This document shows positions 9,367-21,043 of a DNA stretch of 64,000 nt, piece by piece; positions within the stretch are counted from its first letter, which is position 1, and each line of letters starts with the position of its first letter. A model generated the notes under the pieces. It was not told where the DNA came from and ran no database searches. It saw only the letters and a program-made list of their open reading frames with translations. Where the stretch lies: positions 147,210,199 to 147,274,198 of the forward strand of contig OX235279.1 of the NCBI GenBank assembly GCA_944472155.2, written 5' to 3'. This DNA is from Trichobilharzia szidati (Eukaryota; Platyhelminthes; Trematoda; Strigeidida; Schistosomatidae). The position numbers were made by a program, and so were the translations under genes.

Positions 9367-12175
9367 TTAGTAATACTGGGAGTTTGCTGATAAAACACCA
9401 TCTACATCTGACTGTAATCACAGACTATTTGACCTGATATGAATATTATACCAAGAATGCTGATTGTTTTGACGTTTCTTATTTCTCACTCGATGATTGC
9501 GTTAGGTGTATATTTTAATATTCATGTTGTAGAATATTAATATTCAGATAATTGTCATTATCGAATGTTTAGTGAATTTGTAAAGTATAAAACAAAATTC
9601 TGTTCGTTATTTCGTCCACGGGCTTGTAAATGTTGTAGGAGTTCCTCAACAAACCCGATAGCGGTATTGTTGTGAAGGCTATTTGGTGTATTGTCCTGTG
9701 AGATGGATGGGCTTAGGTTAAATGAACCGATATGAAGTTTTGTCAGTTGACTAAATTTTCACCCAATGAAGTAATTTTGTTTGATGTAGTACACAGTGAT
9801 AGGCTATTATTTATTCGTCTACTTGTTCACTGGTCAGGATTTTATCACATTTTATCACTGGAAATCATGTAAGATTAAGTAATTTCATTTTAGAATTATG
9901 TTGTACCAGGTGTAGGGAGTTCTATGCCTACACTTATTTAACACATATAGCAGACAGGAAGAAACATGTTTCACTGATGAAGGAACTAGAAAGAAAATAC
10001 CTCCAAAACACTGAAACTGTTAATCCCATCTTATGTATCTTTGATAAATCAGGTAGATTTTTTAGATTTCCTTTGTTATGCGCTGTCTATGGTGTGTATG
10101 GTGGTGGTAGCCTTCGTGCGTACATCAGGGTTGTAGGATTATTTCCAATTTGTGAATCAAAGACAACCTGCCTTACCAGTTTATCAAAACGTTAACTATT
10201 GACACAGATGATATGTTCATCTTCTGCGAAAACATAGAGAAAAGTGAAGAGAGATGCTTAGACAGTCTGCTAAGATACACCTAAACGTTTATGCATGAGT
10301 AGAATTAGTTACTCTACGTGATGTCAATCAAAACTAATAGGTCGATGTAAAGCTGTTTATACCGAGAAGGTACACTGATTTTCTACCTGATTATATTTCA
10401 GCATACTTGATTCTTCTACATTTATCCTTTCGCTTCCTCCTACGGAATTAATTACATTAATTGCAACTTCAAGTTATCGTATGATACCTTACTTACTTAT
10501 TAGATGTCGCAGTAATATTACCTTCCAAATACAAACGATTGATGCAAGATCATATATCTTTTCTAGATGTTGGCTTCATAGATAGATACTCACTATATGA
10601 ATATTGTTGCGTGTTTTGAATTAGCAAACTAGAAAAGCTTTAATCTAATATCATCGAGAAGGAAAGTTTCCCTTCAGTGAATCTTATAAGTTTTCTAGAC
10701 TGATCATCTACCTTAAAACTATAGGCTTACACATTTATTTGTCTTCAAGACTTTAGAAGTTCTTGAGAATACTTTTTGTTCCAGTATGGACTGTGACAAG
10801 ATTAGTTCAAACTGGTATGCACCGGTCTGGAATTGGAGACAGTTTCACACGTGTGTATTTACTTCAGTGCTATAAATATGCGGAAATGCATCACTTTGTG
10901 ACTGTCCACTGAGTAGTGTAATAGGGAGAGAGAGAGAGAGAGAAAGATTAGAATATACTGCGTAGGTTTTCTAGAAGTCGAGGTAAATGATCAGCGTGAC
11001 TGATGAGACTTTGCGGTGCTGTAATTATAGCCTTCGTTTTATTTGGAACTACGTCCCATTATTTCGACAGTTGTACCGTGTCACCCTTGTTATTTGTGTT
11101 CGGTAGAACAGCAATATACTTTGACGCATCAATGATTCCTCATGTATTTTCGTTTATTGTTTCCATTGATAGGTTCAAGGGAAAGCGTGAAGCTGAATTC
11201 CCGATGCCACACTAGTGAGTGACAAACCCAATGTATACACTAATTACCACACGTGATGTGTCTTACTTATACAGTAGTGTATTTGATTTCAGAGAACAGC
11301 CTTAACAACAGCAAAAATCAAGTAAATATATCAGCGTCAGTTTGTCATCAGTCGACCCAGGTAATTTAGGTATACATTTGTCACGTGATCCACGACCCTG
11401 TCCACCTCCACGAATGATTTCCGCTTTCGATATGAAAATATGCAAGGGCGCTTAGAACTTGAATAACAGCCTTTGTCTTCATATTAAAAAAAAGAGGAGA
11501 TCCCATACTGAATAAATGACTACCGCTGATATACCCTGGAGCACTGGAGGACTAAGGCAAAGTTCGGAATTTGGGAAGAGTACATTATCATAGCAAAAAG
11601 ATTACAGCTCTGAGGTGCAAACACTGTAGTACTTATTTGTGACTTATTCATTTGTATCGAGTTCGTTCACAGAGTTTTATATAAGCGACTCATTGGATTC
11701 ATACAACCATTGTCTAAAATCACACGAAATGTACCCATTTATCTTATAAGGAAAAACACAGTTTTTGTTCAACGAAGAAATCTTTCTTTTTGATGACTTC
11801 ATTTTCAATCTGTACAGTAGTATTTCTATTACGGTATATACATATGATGATAAGAATAAAGACAATTAACCTGTTATTTAAGGGATTTAGAGTTGAAGTG
11901 GATGAATTGGAAGATTTTCAGAGATTATCAAATAAGTGAATTGGTGTTCAGATATCAAAAGTAGGCAAAGGCAAAATGTCAACAACAAAAAAATTGAATC
12001 CAAAGTGTGATGATTATGATGACAATAAAGACGGCGAAGATGAAGTGAAGTGGAATGAATTCAAGTGGTAAAAGAGAATAAATGAAATGAAAAGAACACT
12101 ACTACGATGAAGGTAAAGAAAGGGGCTGAACAAAATGATTCTGAATACATAGTTTAGGTTTCTGTTCATGTAAAG
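9367..12175. other. No recognisable gene
   Basis: AT-rich intergenic DNA. Open frames 9977-10195 (72 codons) and 11003-11215 (70 codons) are kept in copy B (39809-40027, 40831-41043), but the copies are too recent for this to mean selection, and neither shows a known domain. A (GA)n run lies at 10926-10943. Copy B has a 27-bp insertion near 41086-41112 with no counterpart here. Confidence 0.6.
10926..10943 (+). repeat. (GA)n microsatellite
   Basis: GA run preceded by AGG. The copy-B run near 40757-40771 is a few units shorter. Confidence 0.9.
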
Positions 12176-13317
12176 TTAGAGCTTCAGCTGTACATAAGTG
12201 GAGAAATTGTCAACTTTTAGAGTGACTGGATTTGGCTGTGTAGATAACCTTAAAGAATAAATCTCGTGGGTGTGAATCACCTGATGACAGAAGGTGTTCC
12301 ACATTGTGATTTGACAAGGAGTGGTTTCTTTCCTCATGTTTCTTTCTCCAGTAGACCTTCTTGGATATCCATTACTTAACAGTGTTGTGCGAATGTTTTC
12401 CAGTTCTTTATCGACCGTATCTAGGGAGCGAATCTCCCGAATTCTAGAGCTTAGAGAATGAATAAGATGTCTCTTTCTACCTAGAGGTATCCAAGTGTTG
12501 TCATTAGTGTAGTTTCCTGTAAAGGTCATACTGTCAACAGATCGACTTTTTGTAATATGCCACTCTCTTCTTCTAGCGTAACATCTAAGAAGTGAAATGT
12601 GGAATTCGACTTTTCTTCTAATGTGAGAAGTATAGGCTTTCAAGTATTGGTTTTGTAGGGATTTTGTTTGATTGGTTTGAGGATTTCATCATGAGCTGAC
12701 ATCAGTTTTCAGAAAGAAGTATAGACGGCTGACAACGATTAAATTTTCTGGAGAGTTTAGCATCTGAACCGTTGTCATGACAAATAGTAAGTGTCGTCCA
12801 TATGTCTCGTATACATATGCAGACTCGAGATAATTTCTTTCTATGGATAAGATCCGATTGATTATGCTGAAGGTGATGTGATTTACACAGTTAGACGTCC
12901 ATAAAATTGGTGTTTTGGTTTTCTGGGATTCTTCCAAGTAATTATGATATCGAAGGCAACCTCTGGGAGAGGTCCGAAAGGAGATCAAACTGTGACTCAC
13001 TCCCTATGCTTGCAGATGACGTTATTAAATCTAAAATGCAGATTAAAGTGCACTTCAGTAATAGTTGTTTCAGATAATTAGTTGGCATTCTGGTATTTAT
13101 GTTTTTCGAGTCAATGTAACCATATCGATAACAAATAGTTCCTACTAGTGGTACATTTATAAATAGAGAAGAAACATCTAGTGAAATCATATGCTTACCG
13201 ATCTCATTAATTCCATCAATATGACTGGCGAAGTCAAGTCTCCGGGACACTGCTTTTCCACAGATTTCTTCTCTTTCGTTAGAGATACAGTTTTCATTTG
13301 AAAGTGATCTGGCATTT
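12176..13317 (-). pseudogene. Penelope-like element reverse transcriptase relic, copy A
   Basis: Three minus-strand open pieces run in PLE order. The piece at 13250-12942 carries GKHMISLDVSSLFINVPL (motif A region). The next (13000-12689) is scrambled palm. The last (12643-12176) carries SMTFTGNYTNDNTWIPLGRK and a thumb helix, ending with VDKELENIRTTLLSNGYPRR. The GSPLGP and YxDD motifs are not readable and frameshifts separate the pieces. A SINE-derived tail (12637-12708) interrupts the palm-thumb junction. Confidence 0.8.
12637..12708 (+). repeat. Hammerhead-SINE tail fragment inside the PLE relic
   Basis: Contains TTGTAGGGATTTTGTTTGATT and GGATTTCATCATGAGCTGAC, the same phrases that make the arm of the foldback repeat at 18037-18072. 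It splits the PLE reading between the FFLKTDVSS and VEFHISLL segments. Confidence 0.55.
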
Positions 13318-13770
13318 GACTTGAATTGACTTCAAGGTATCCTTAGGCAACTTGTCGTAGTTGAGAATGTACTTGTGTCGAAAGCATTTCAATTGAAGAG
13401 TAGCTGTTGTATGAATTTGATGCCTAGTCTCGAGTAAGTAAGAAATGCTTTAGGTGTGTTTTACTTAGTTCAAACTGTCATTTTCAATTTATTTGCTCTT
13501 TAATGGTTTGAAAGCTGATTTGTAAAGTAACTGGTGGGTTCCCTTTAGAAAACTCGACATAATGTGACTATTTGGTCGATAAATAACAGCTTAAAGAATG
13601 CAAAATGTTTGACACGTTGCACTAAACAAAATACACCTAAAGCATTTCTTACATACTCCAGACTAAACGTCGAATTCATACAAAAGCTACTATCCAATCG
13701 AAGTGCTTTCGACACCAGTATGATCTGAACTGCGACAAGTCGTCTAAGACCTTCAAGTCAAAACAAATAC
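13318..13770. repeat. Long imperfect inverted repeat (arms about 155 bp), copy A
   Basis: The left arm (about 13318-13478) and right arm (about 13613-13770) are reverse complements at roughly 80-85% identity, sharing for example CACCTAAAGCATTTCTTAC. The left arm reads into the PLE relic. An inverted partial PLE copy is the simplest explanation, and PLEs are known for inverted or tandem terminal repeats. The 134-bp spacer is non-coding. Copy B is at 43362-43814. In unit C only the right arm survives (from 49252). Confidence 0.7.
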
Positions 13771-13784
13771 CAGGTCAGTTTCGA

Positions 13785-15430
13785 ATGAAAAATGTGTCAT
13801 GGCATATCTTAAATTTGGTTAAGATGAAGGGAATCTCCTTCGTTCTCTTTCTCTTCAAATGTCCAACGTCAAGCATAATTAGAAACACCATCAATTTTAT
13901 TTTCGTAAACATTCAGCTGTTGCAGAGAGTCGGTTTCACCACTCTTGGCAAGCCTCATCACACTTCTCAGTAAGTGAGGTGGATTTCCGCTCCACTTTCT
14001 CCACGGATCTAATTCACTCCTAAAAAGTCCATATAATACTGAATTGTTTAGCAACGAAACATAACAAATACCATCTCAACAGTCTCTTGGAAAGCCCTTA
14101 TTTCCTCGAACTGTTTTCTTGTGTTACAAAATGTTATCCACGGAAACCTAAAGAATTGACAAGCATGATATAAATAAAAATAAGATGATTTGTCACACAC
14201 CCCGACCGCTCCAACGGCGATCATAGCTCCATTTAGCCAGAGTAAACATAAATCACTTAGACTGTAGGGGTATGTAGACACTAGCAGTTGTATCACTAAG
14301 GCAACCGCTGTTTAGAAAGTTTTCCACCGTATTTATTACTCAACACACCACAGAGCGACTTTGAGTAAAACCAAGCGTTCTACCACTTTAATAATATTTG
14401 GTCAGTCCGATGAAGGACTGTTCAGAGAACTCTTTTTATATAAACTGCCACAGTCAGTACAGACTGTGCCGGTGACACTTCAGGGTGTTATCATAGACGA
14501 CTTAGCTGTCTCCGCAGATAAAATTCTAGAGATAACTAGACGGCTAGTTACCGAAATATACTCAGTTACCGAGCAGACTTCGAGTAAGGATACTGCAATG
14601 ATAGATTCATGCAACTCTTTCGAGCAGATGCTTAGGTCAAACATGCCTAGTAATTCCTCCTACTGTCGTCCTAAATCCCCTCAACGATAAAACGCACGTG
14701 GTCGCTCTAAGTTCAAGCCACGTTCACTGAAAAACCCTGACTGGTGCTAGTGTGGTGAGAGCTGTCTACTAGCCAAATTGGTAGACAGTAATTTACATCA
14801 ATATTTACGTTCCCAAGATTTGTCGTGAGAAAATGTGAACAAAGATTGATTCAAAACCTACCACAGCAGACTTTGCGTAGGCGGATGCAGTTAACATATA
14901 GAGGATTTGACATTCAAGAAACAGTCACAAATAGATGAAGGATTAATTTTAAGTGAGAAACAACCAATCGGAAGACTGTGTTTGTTTGCTTAAATATCCA
15001 CAGTAATGTACATGAAGATATATAAATATGCGTTGATTTCCTTAATAAATGATCTGTTGCCTGACTCTTGCCTTCTGTCGTTACACTGGTATCACAACAC
15101 CTACGGCCAGGAAGCGAAGTGTTGCCGAAAACCTTGTAACTTCGGCAATATCTCAGAGTCTGTGGGAAACTATCCTGCCGGCACACGTTAGCGGCAACCG
15201 TCGCCGGTGGCACTAGCCGCTTACTTTACATCCATGACGTGATAAGCCAGACTCGGTACTAAGTCGACACAGACGCCGAAGTCAGCGTCCTTCCTGCTAC
15301 ATCAGCAGATCGACAGAAGGAACCTACCTTCAACTTACAGGCTGCAAATGGAAAACCAATTGCAACTTTCGGTAGGAAATACGTCTATCTTATGATGCGG
15401 GATGCAATGCGAACAAGTTTACAGGCGTGA
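13785..15430 (+). pseudogene. Ty3/Gypsy gag-protease relic, copy A
   Basis: The frame 14361-14690 has the gag capsid phrase LFLYKLPQSVQTVPV followed by a DDLAVSADKILEI helix. It continues into an atypical knuckle reading WYHNTYGQEAKCCRKPC (15086-15140) and then a retroviral-type aspartic protease, with VDT-AEVSVLPAT and NLQAANGKPIATFGRK near 15263-15395. Such C/H knuckles and proteases are typical of CsRn1/Boudicca-like elements. It is dead for three reasons: a solo LTR splits the knuckle (14751-15085), a TAA precedes the protease motif (15260-15262), and the catalytic D-T-G is D-T-D (15266-15274). No RT follows. Confidence 0.8.
14751..15085. mobile_element. Solo LTR (335 bp) inserted in the gag relic, copy A
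   Basis: Starts TGTGGTGAGAGC and ends GTCGTTACA, giving TGT...ACA ends. AATAAA occurs near 15044. It is flanked by CTAG (14747-14750) and CTGG (15086-15089). Unit C has the empty site with a single CTGG (50318-50321), showing an insertion with a 4-bp target duplication that has since gained one mismatch. Orientation is not certain; the AATAAA suggests plus. Confidence 0.8.
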
Positions 15431-15663
15431 AATAATGTACCACAGTGCGATAGATTGATTTTAAAAGAATTGGATGGGTGTCGTTAATTTTATTATGTGA
15501 GATAAATATGAAGGTGTTCTCGGAATCTCATGGTTCGTCTAGAACACGTTTTCGTTTGAGTCTCGATAGAAGGTTTGGTTGCTTTTGTTGTGCTAGTGAT
15601 TTCTTTGACAACTAACGCCTATTCGGTTACCTGTGCATTATTCGGAACGCTCAGTTCTAGGTT

Positions 15664-16215
15664 AATGGGATCTCACTCTGAATAGGTTGGTTTCAGACAG
15701 TCGATACTAACAGAGTCTTGTGAGCCCTTTTCGTCCAGGACAAAGAATTTAGTCATACACTTAATGACTTTATGTGGTTCATCCTTTAGGTGTTTGAGAT
15801 GGCGACATACAGATTGACGACGAACAGATATATTTAAAGACGTTTCCAGACACCTGTGAACAAGTGGTCTATAGACTCTATTCTGTGTCAAGCTGGTCTA
15901 ACTGAACGCATTGCGTTTGTAATCTAACTGACATACGAGGCATGATCTGCAGCTAGAAGGCGAAAGAAATTCGCCTGGTAGTCGTAGTGTTGTGCCGTGT
16001 AATAATAGCTCAGCAGCAGTACAACCAGCATCAGTTTTCAAGGCATTTCATATGCCTATGAGAACTAACAGTGGTGATTCAGTCCAATGTACAGTGTCCG
16101 TGGCTGATAATCCAGCCTTCAAGTGTCAGTGTAAAAGTTCTACCGTACGATTTGCTTGAGGGTGGTAGACTGTTATTCTAAAGCGCGTGCAACCTAGAAT
16201 TTTAGTCGAAGCCAA
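15664..16215 (-). pseudogene. Ty3/Gypsy integrase relic, copy A
   Basis: Read on the minus strand from about 16215: LGCTRFRITVYHPQANR (the region holding the glutamate of the DDE triad), then HWTESPLLVLIGI, then KTDAGCTAAELLLHGTTLRLPGEF, and finally the C-terminal phrase GSQDSVSIDCLKPTY. Several stops and a degraded LKDEPHKVIK segment (the usual form is PYDGPYKVI) show decay. It lies opposite in strand to the neighbouring gag-protease relic, so one of them has been inverted or they are separate insertions. Confidence 0.8.
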
Positions 16216-18000
16216 GAGTAATTATTATCTGTTATTTTTCCCCTGGGGTACGAGTAGAACATAAGGATTCAACAACACATATCCGCTTTCTTCTATTTTC
16301 TACCATCCTCTCCAGCCGGGTCGACGATTGATCATAATCTCTCATCTCCTCGCCACACGATCTCTTCCATGTCACCTTAGACGACTCACTCGTCGCTTGC
16401 CATTTGAATTCTACTCGACGGCCTGTCGCGCTACATCATGCAATGGTTTTTTTCAATGTATGCCCGATCCACCTCCTTCTACTCCCACATATTTGTTGAG
16501 CGATTGGTTCTTGGTTGGTTTGCTCCCAGACAGAGTTTCTAGTTACTTATTCTTTATGGCCAGCTGGCCATTTGATCTTCAGTATGGAGCTGGTCAAGGC
16601 AGCTGTTGATAAAAGTCTGCGGTTGGATGTTGGAAGTCCTTTTCGTGACATGCAGTGCAAGTTTCTGACTCGTATAGAAGAACTGACGGACTTGACATTG
16701 GTGTTGAAAATCCTAATCTTGTTCTCTATGCTGAGTGACAGCAGGATATCTCCAAACTGGACTCAGATTGATGAAGGCGTATTTTGCCTTTCCGATTCTG
16801 CCTGGCTTTGGCATCTACCTGTGGTTGGAACGATGCTTACCAGATAAGTGAAGGCAGGAAGTACCCTCCGTTAAATCTCTCCCGTTGATGGTGATTGTTG
16901 CTGGTTGTTGTTGTTGCCGTTCGTTGGTTGTCTTCATCACCTCCGTCTTCTCTATGTTCGCCTAGAGTCCCGTCTTCGCTGTTAGTATAAATAAATGGAA
17001 ATATATATGACATACTTTCAAATAGACTGACAGATAATAATTCTTCGTACAAAAATGGTTCAAACTGCATAAATATGCAGGATAGTTAGTACTGAAATAT
17101 TTAAATAACCGAAGCTTATTTATACGTAATTAAATGAAAACTTCGAGGGTGCTAATGATAAGAAAGTAGTTAGAATACGTGTGTGCTGAATAGATATATT
17201 AATTAAAGTAAACTGTTACGTAAATAAGCAACTAAGTAGGCGGGGAGGCTTAACAACAAATGCAGCTGACTTAGTGAAAACGAACAGTGAAATAAAGATC
17301 GCAATGCAAAGAAAATAGATCCAGTGACTAGGATATTGCATATCAAGTTTCTTAACAAAGTATGACGTGTTGTCAGAAACCTGCTTAAAGCACCGGGTCA
17401 CCAAATTTCTCACTGTTCATGACAAATCAAATTTACTCCACTTCGTATTTGTTTTAATCACCTAATTAGGTCCTTCAATTGTGGTCTGTTGGAAAAACTA
17501 GTGATTGATATGGGTGGCTGGGAACCACTCACATTGACTAGTAGAACCTGCAATTACCAAGTGGTATGAATTTAGTCAGCTCCCTTTCACCGCCAAATAG
17601 CCTGATACGGGTTTGTTCTTCTGCTTGCATCTGATGCTCCACACTGGCCCCACAGCACATAACTTAGTCCCACGTTTTCTCAGAATGTCGTTTGTCTGTA
17701 AGCTCTCCTAATTTGATATACTCCCGTGGAATATCATGGTCCTAGCGATTATTCATGGGACATCGCATACAGTAAAAATTCCCACAATGATGGACAAACA
17801 TTCAACATGACCCCCAATATCTGTCTGTACTTCTACACAGAGACAACTTATACACCAAACTTTGATGCTAACACTCATATTGAACGAATTACCTACATGC
17901 AGCAACACAGGGAGCTAGATGCAGAGACAAACTTTGTTTCGGAGCAAAGTATCTAATATTTAACAAGATGAGATAGACAAGTCTATGTTGATGACAGGAG
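16216..18000. other. 1.8 kb stretch present three times, no recognised gene
   Basis: Open frames 16328-16609 (93 codons), 16515-16847 (110 codons) and 17726-17956 (76 codons) recur almost unchanged in B and C. No domain, signal peptide or conserved motif was recognised. A CAACAACAAC-type tract on the minus strand near 16890-16920 encodes a Thr-rich run in a minus frame. It could be an unrecognised retroelement segment. Confidence 0.55.
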
Positions 18001-18200
18001 TTGGATTTTCAATTATTGGTTTGTAGGGATTTGATTGATTGGTTACATGATTTCATCATGAGCTGACACCGGTGGGTGTGCACTGTGACGAATCCCAAAC
18101 TAGGACGAACACAGCCGTCCAATAATCCCAGGTTTCCCAATGGTTCTCTAACCGATGTCAGCTTATGATGAAATCCTGTAACCAATCAGATTTTCAAATG
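18001..18200. repeat. Foldback derivative of the hammerhead SINE, copy A
   Basis: Arms 18037-18072 and 18152-18187 are 36-bp reverse complements with about three mismatches. Each carries the SINE tail phrase GATGAAATC/GATTTCATC. The 79-bp spacer contains, on the plus strand, TGACGA, then a TCC/GGA stem and GACGAACAC (18086-18118), which aligns to the hammerhead core with the first C and the GAAAC box altered. Copies lie near 48045-48244 and 53235-53434. Confidence 0.7.
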
Positions 18201-18459
18201 AGGATAGAAGTCCTCAAGCGTCTTCCAATATGTTCCTGGTAAGTATCTGTACTTGTCTAATGCCTTCTTGGACTAATCAGTCGGTATTTATCATTAAAAT
18301 GATATCGCAGTAGATAGAAGAATAAAACAGTGTCACTGCATAACACTAGATATATCGAAATGGATACCGAAATAGCATACAAGATCATTTATAAGAGCTG
18401 ACAGGGATACATACTGAGATATGCTGAGATGATATACATCCGGTAAGTTAAGTCCCCCT

Positions 18460-18838
18460 TCCGCATGCACAAAACATTTATTGTTACCTTGAATCGACCT
18501 TGGTAATCGTTATCTAAATATTACCGGGGGCAATGTTGCACAAGCCGGCATCATCATAAAAGGCACTAAGAACACAATATTCAGCGAAGAGACTTTTCAA
18601 CCAATTTACATTCAAGTTGTACAATATATATGGTGTTTAAGAAATTATATCCCGTGAGGGAATTAGATCAAAGCCTTGAATACATGAAATAATAATAGCA
18701 TGAAATGCAATTAAAATATTCATGATTATAATCGTAGTTAAATGTCAAGTGACAAAACAATTAATGTCACATGTAGAATAATTCATAAGGTGTATAGATG
18801 ACGGAAAGGGCTGCATAGTTATAGGATTAGTAGGCTAA
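18460..18838 (+). mobile_element. Penelope-like element 3' UTR fragment, copy A
   Basis: Non-coding, but collinear with the 3' UTR of the PLE at 58020-58240 (read on its minus strand). Shared phrases include TTCAGCGAAGAGACT, GAGGGAATTA and ATTATAATCGTAGTTAAATG. No coding part of that PLE is attached in this unit. Confidence 0.65.
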
Positions 18839-19188
18839 TGGTTATAACTGTAGGGAATTAAATGAGGACGTTGTCGCCTTGTTCTGTCTGCGCCTGACCA
18901 ATATGCCTATCTGCTTGTGGTACCTTCCGATTCAGTGAACCACGCAAATATCAAAAGACAAAGACTGGCCTGTGACTGTATATTGTAGTACAACAACTAC
19001 GACAAAGAAACACATTTAGGAAATGGTATTTATACATTTTTACAACAATACAGACAGCTAACAGCATTTGAAATAATTGATCGTAATAGTCAATAACAAA
19101 GTGCGTGGGAAATGATGATATACCATTTATGCGAGATTAACAGCCGTTGAAATAATTGATCTATAACAAAGTGCGTGGGATCCTATCA
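18839..19188 (-). repeat. 3' LTR of the Gypsy element (350 bp)
   Basis: Plus-strand ends TGGTTATAACTG...TCCTATCA. It is identical to the other LTR apart from one extra G near its start. Being on the minus strand, this is the downstream LTR. Confidence 0.95.
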
Positions 19189-19199
19189 CCTCTCCCCGT
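19189..19199 (-). other. Polypurine tract
   Basis: On the minus strand ACGGGGAGAGG directly abuts the 3' LTR, the expected place for plus-strand primer formation. Confidence 0.75.
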
Positions 19200-19226
19200 A
19201 AAAAGTGTAGGACTTGCTTTTCGGAT

Positions 19227-19525
19227 CTATTTGAAAAGGTTTCTGAGCTCTTCTTTGTCGAGTTGACCTTCGCGTGGTACTGGACAGAGTGTGTGATCTG
19301 TGTCCCGGGCTTCCGGCTGCGGAAGATTAAATGTATCCACTAATACTTCTAACGTGAGGTCTCGTCTCCCATTGTCGGGTCTATCTGATGCATCTCGTAT
19401 ATGATTCGTGTGTCTGACACATAACTGTCCTTCTACATTCACTTGTATAAAACCCTTCCTTTCTGCCCCACTATTTGTCCTCGAATCCATCTCGGAGGTG
19501 AATAGCGAAAATCTCGTACATAAAC
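19227..19525 (-). pseudogene. Gypsy integrase C-terminal tail, frameshifted
   Basis: After the stop at 19528-19526 the same frame reads VYVRDFRYSPPRWIRGQ, the usual integrase C-terminal module. A one-base shift near 19444 moves the continuation (VNVEGQLCVRHTNHIRDA) into the frame 19490-19227, which ends just before the polypurine tract. Confidence 0.75.
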
Positions 19526-20359
19526 TTACTGATACAATTTGAAAACTCGACGTTCAGCTCCGTGATGGTGATTGAATTGGTTTTCCATTTTTGTATTTCT
19601 GCAGCCCTGCTTTACTTGCCTAGGCTTAATTGAGTCGAGGGCAGTTCTGATCTTCCGGCCAAACATAATTTCCGCTGGGGATAACTGATTTGGGGCGGAA
19701 GGATTTGGCATCGTACGATAATGCAGCAAGAATCTATCCAAAATTTCTTCTGTTGTTCCCTCCCCCTTCGCTTTTGCATAAGCACGCCTAAAGGTGTCGA
19801 CGAAACGTTCATCCTGTCCATTCGATTGGGGATGATACGGGGGGCTACGAATATGCTGGATACCAAACAGTTTGCAGAAATCTGAGAACAGTGATGAGGT
19901 GAACTGCGATCCATTATCGGACACCAGAACATCAGGCATACCAAAACGACAGAATGGTTGACGTAGGTGGGACACTGTTGCAATTGATGTGGCAGAATGC
20001 ATAGGAAATATCTCTGGCCATTTGGAAAACGCATCGAAACATATTAAGAAATGCATACTATTGAACGGTTCAGTGAAGTCAACATGAACACGGGACCATG
20101 GTTTGTCCGGTCGTGGCCACGAACATAGTTCTGTCTTGCGTGGGCACTTTGATGCTTGAGCACATTCACTACATTTGCGAACGAGGTCTTCGATATGGTC
20201 ATCGATGTTGGGCTAGTAAACATAACTGCGAGCGATCGCCTTCATTCTCCCAACACCAGGATGTGATGTATGAAGCTGACGAAGAACATGGTTACGAAGA
20301 TTAGCTGGAACCACAACACGATCAGCAAACATTATGCATTCATTAACGATGGATAAGGA
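19526..20359 (-). pseudogene. Gypsy integrase (gag-pol continued)
   Basis: Same frame. An N-terminal HHCC zinc finger is visible (RQLHTSHPGV ... KCSEC) but contains a TAG near 20216-20214 in the Y-V-Y-stop-P-N-I-D phrase, where tryptophan is usual. The catalytic core is intact: D in CFDAFSKW, D in VSDNGSQF, E in NGQDERF, with 35 residues between the last two (D,D35E). The core open frame is 20056-19526 (176 residues). Confidence 0.9.
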
Positions 20360-20365
20360 TTAGCG

Positions 20366-21043
20366 TCACTGGTAAAACTGTTTTAAAACATTTGAATGAA
20401 CATGTGGAGACCAGCCAAATCGGATGAACTTTGATACTTGCTGTAAAACTGGATCACGCAGTGTGTGGCTGGCAACCTCAACTGCAGTCACCGGAAGAAG
20501 TTGAGTCGCGCCTATCACAACTCTGTTTACATCATCTTCAACAGAGATGGATGCAATAACAACATCCTCGCTTTCCAATTTCTGATGGCTTAGCAGCCGT
20601 GATAATGCATCTACCTGGCCAAATTCAGAGGTAGGTTTGTATTTGATATCGAAATTACCTCCCAGTAACATGACAGTCCACCTTTGAAGCCGATTTGCAG
20701 TGTACACTGGAATGCAATTTTTCGAACTAAATATCGACAACAGGGGTTTATGGTCAGTAAATAGAGTGAATTTCCTACCATGAAGCATTTTGTGAAACTT
20801 TTTGACTGCGAAGATAAGCGCCAAACCTTCTTTCTCAATTTGGCTATATTTGCGTTCGGTTGTATTCAGTGTTCTAGATGCATGTGCAATAGCTTTCTCC
20901 CTTCCGTCAGGAAAACGATGAGATATAACAGCACCAATACCATAGTCGGATGCATCTGCAGCAAGGATGATTTCAAGACTTGGATCATAATAAGTAAGCA
21001 GCATGTCTGACTGGAGTAACGATTTTACTTTTTCAAATGCATT
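20366..21043 (-). pseudogene. Gypsy RNase H domain (gag-pol continued)
   Basis: Same frame as the RT. Carries the RNase H acidic residues in AADASDYGIGA, SQIEKEGLAL and LFTDHKPLL, then the linker phrase PTSEFGQVDALSRL. In LTR elements this domain degrades the RNA template. It closes with two close stops (TGA 20368-20366 and TAA 20362-20360). Confidence 0.9.

Noticed and set aside
11000..11030. CTGATGAG near 11003 as a hammerhead core
   Set aside because: No GAAA box or stem II partner follows within a plausible distance.
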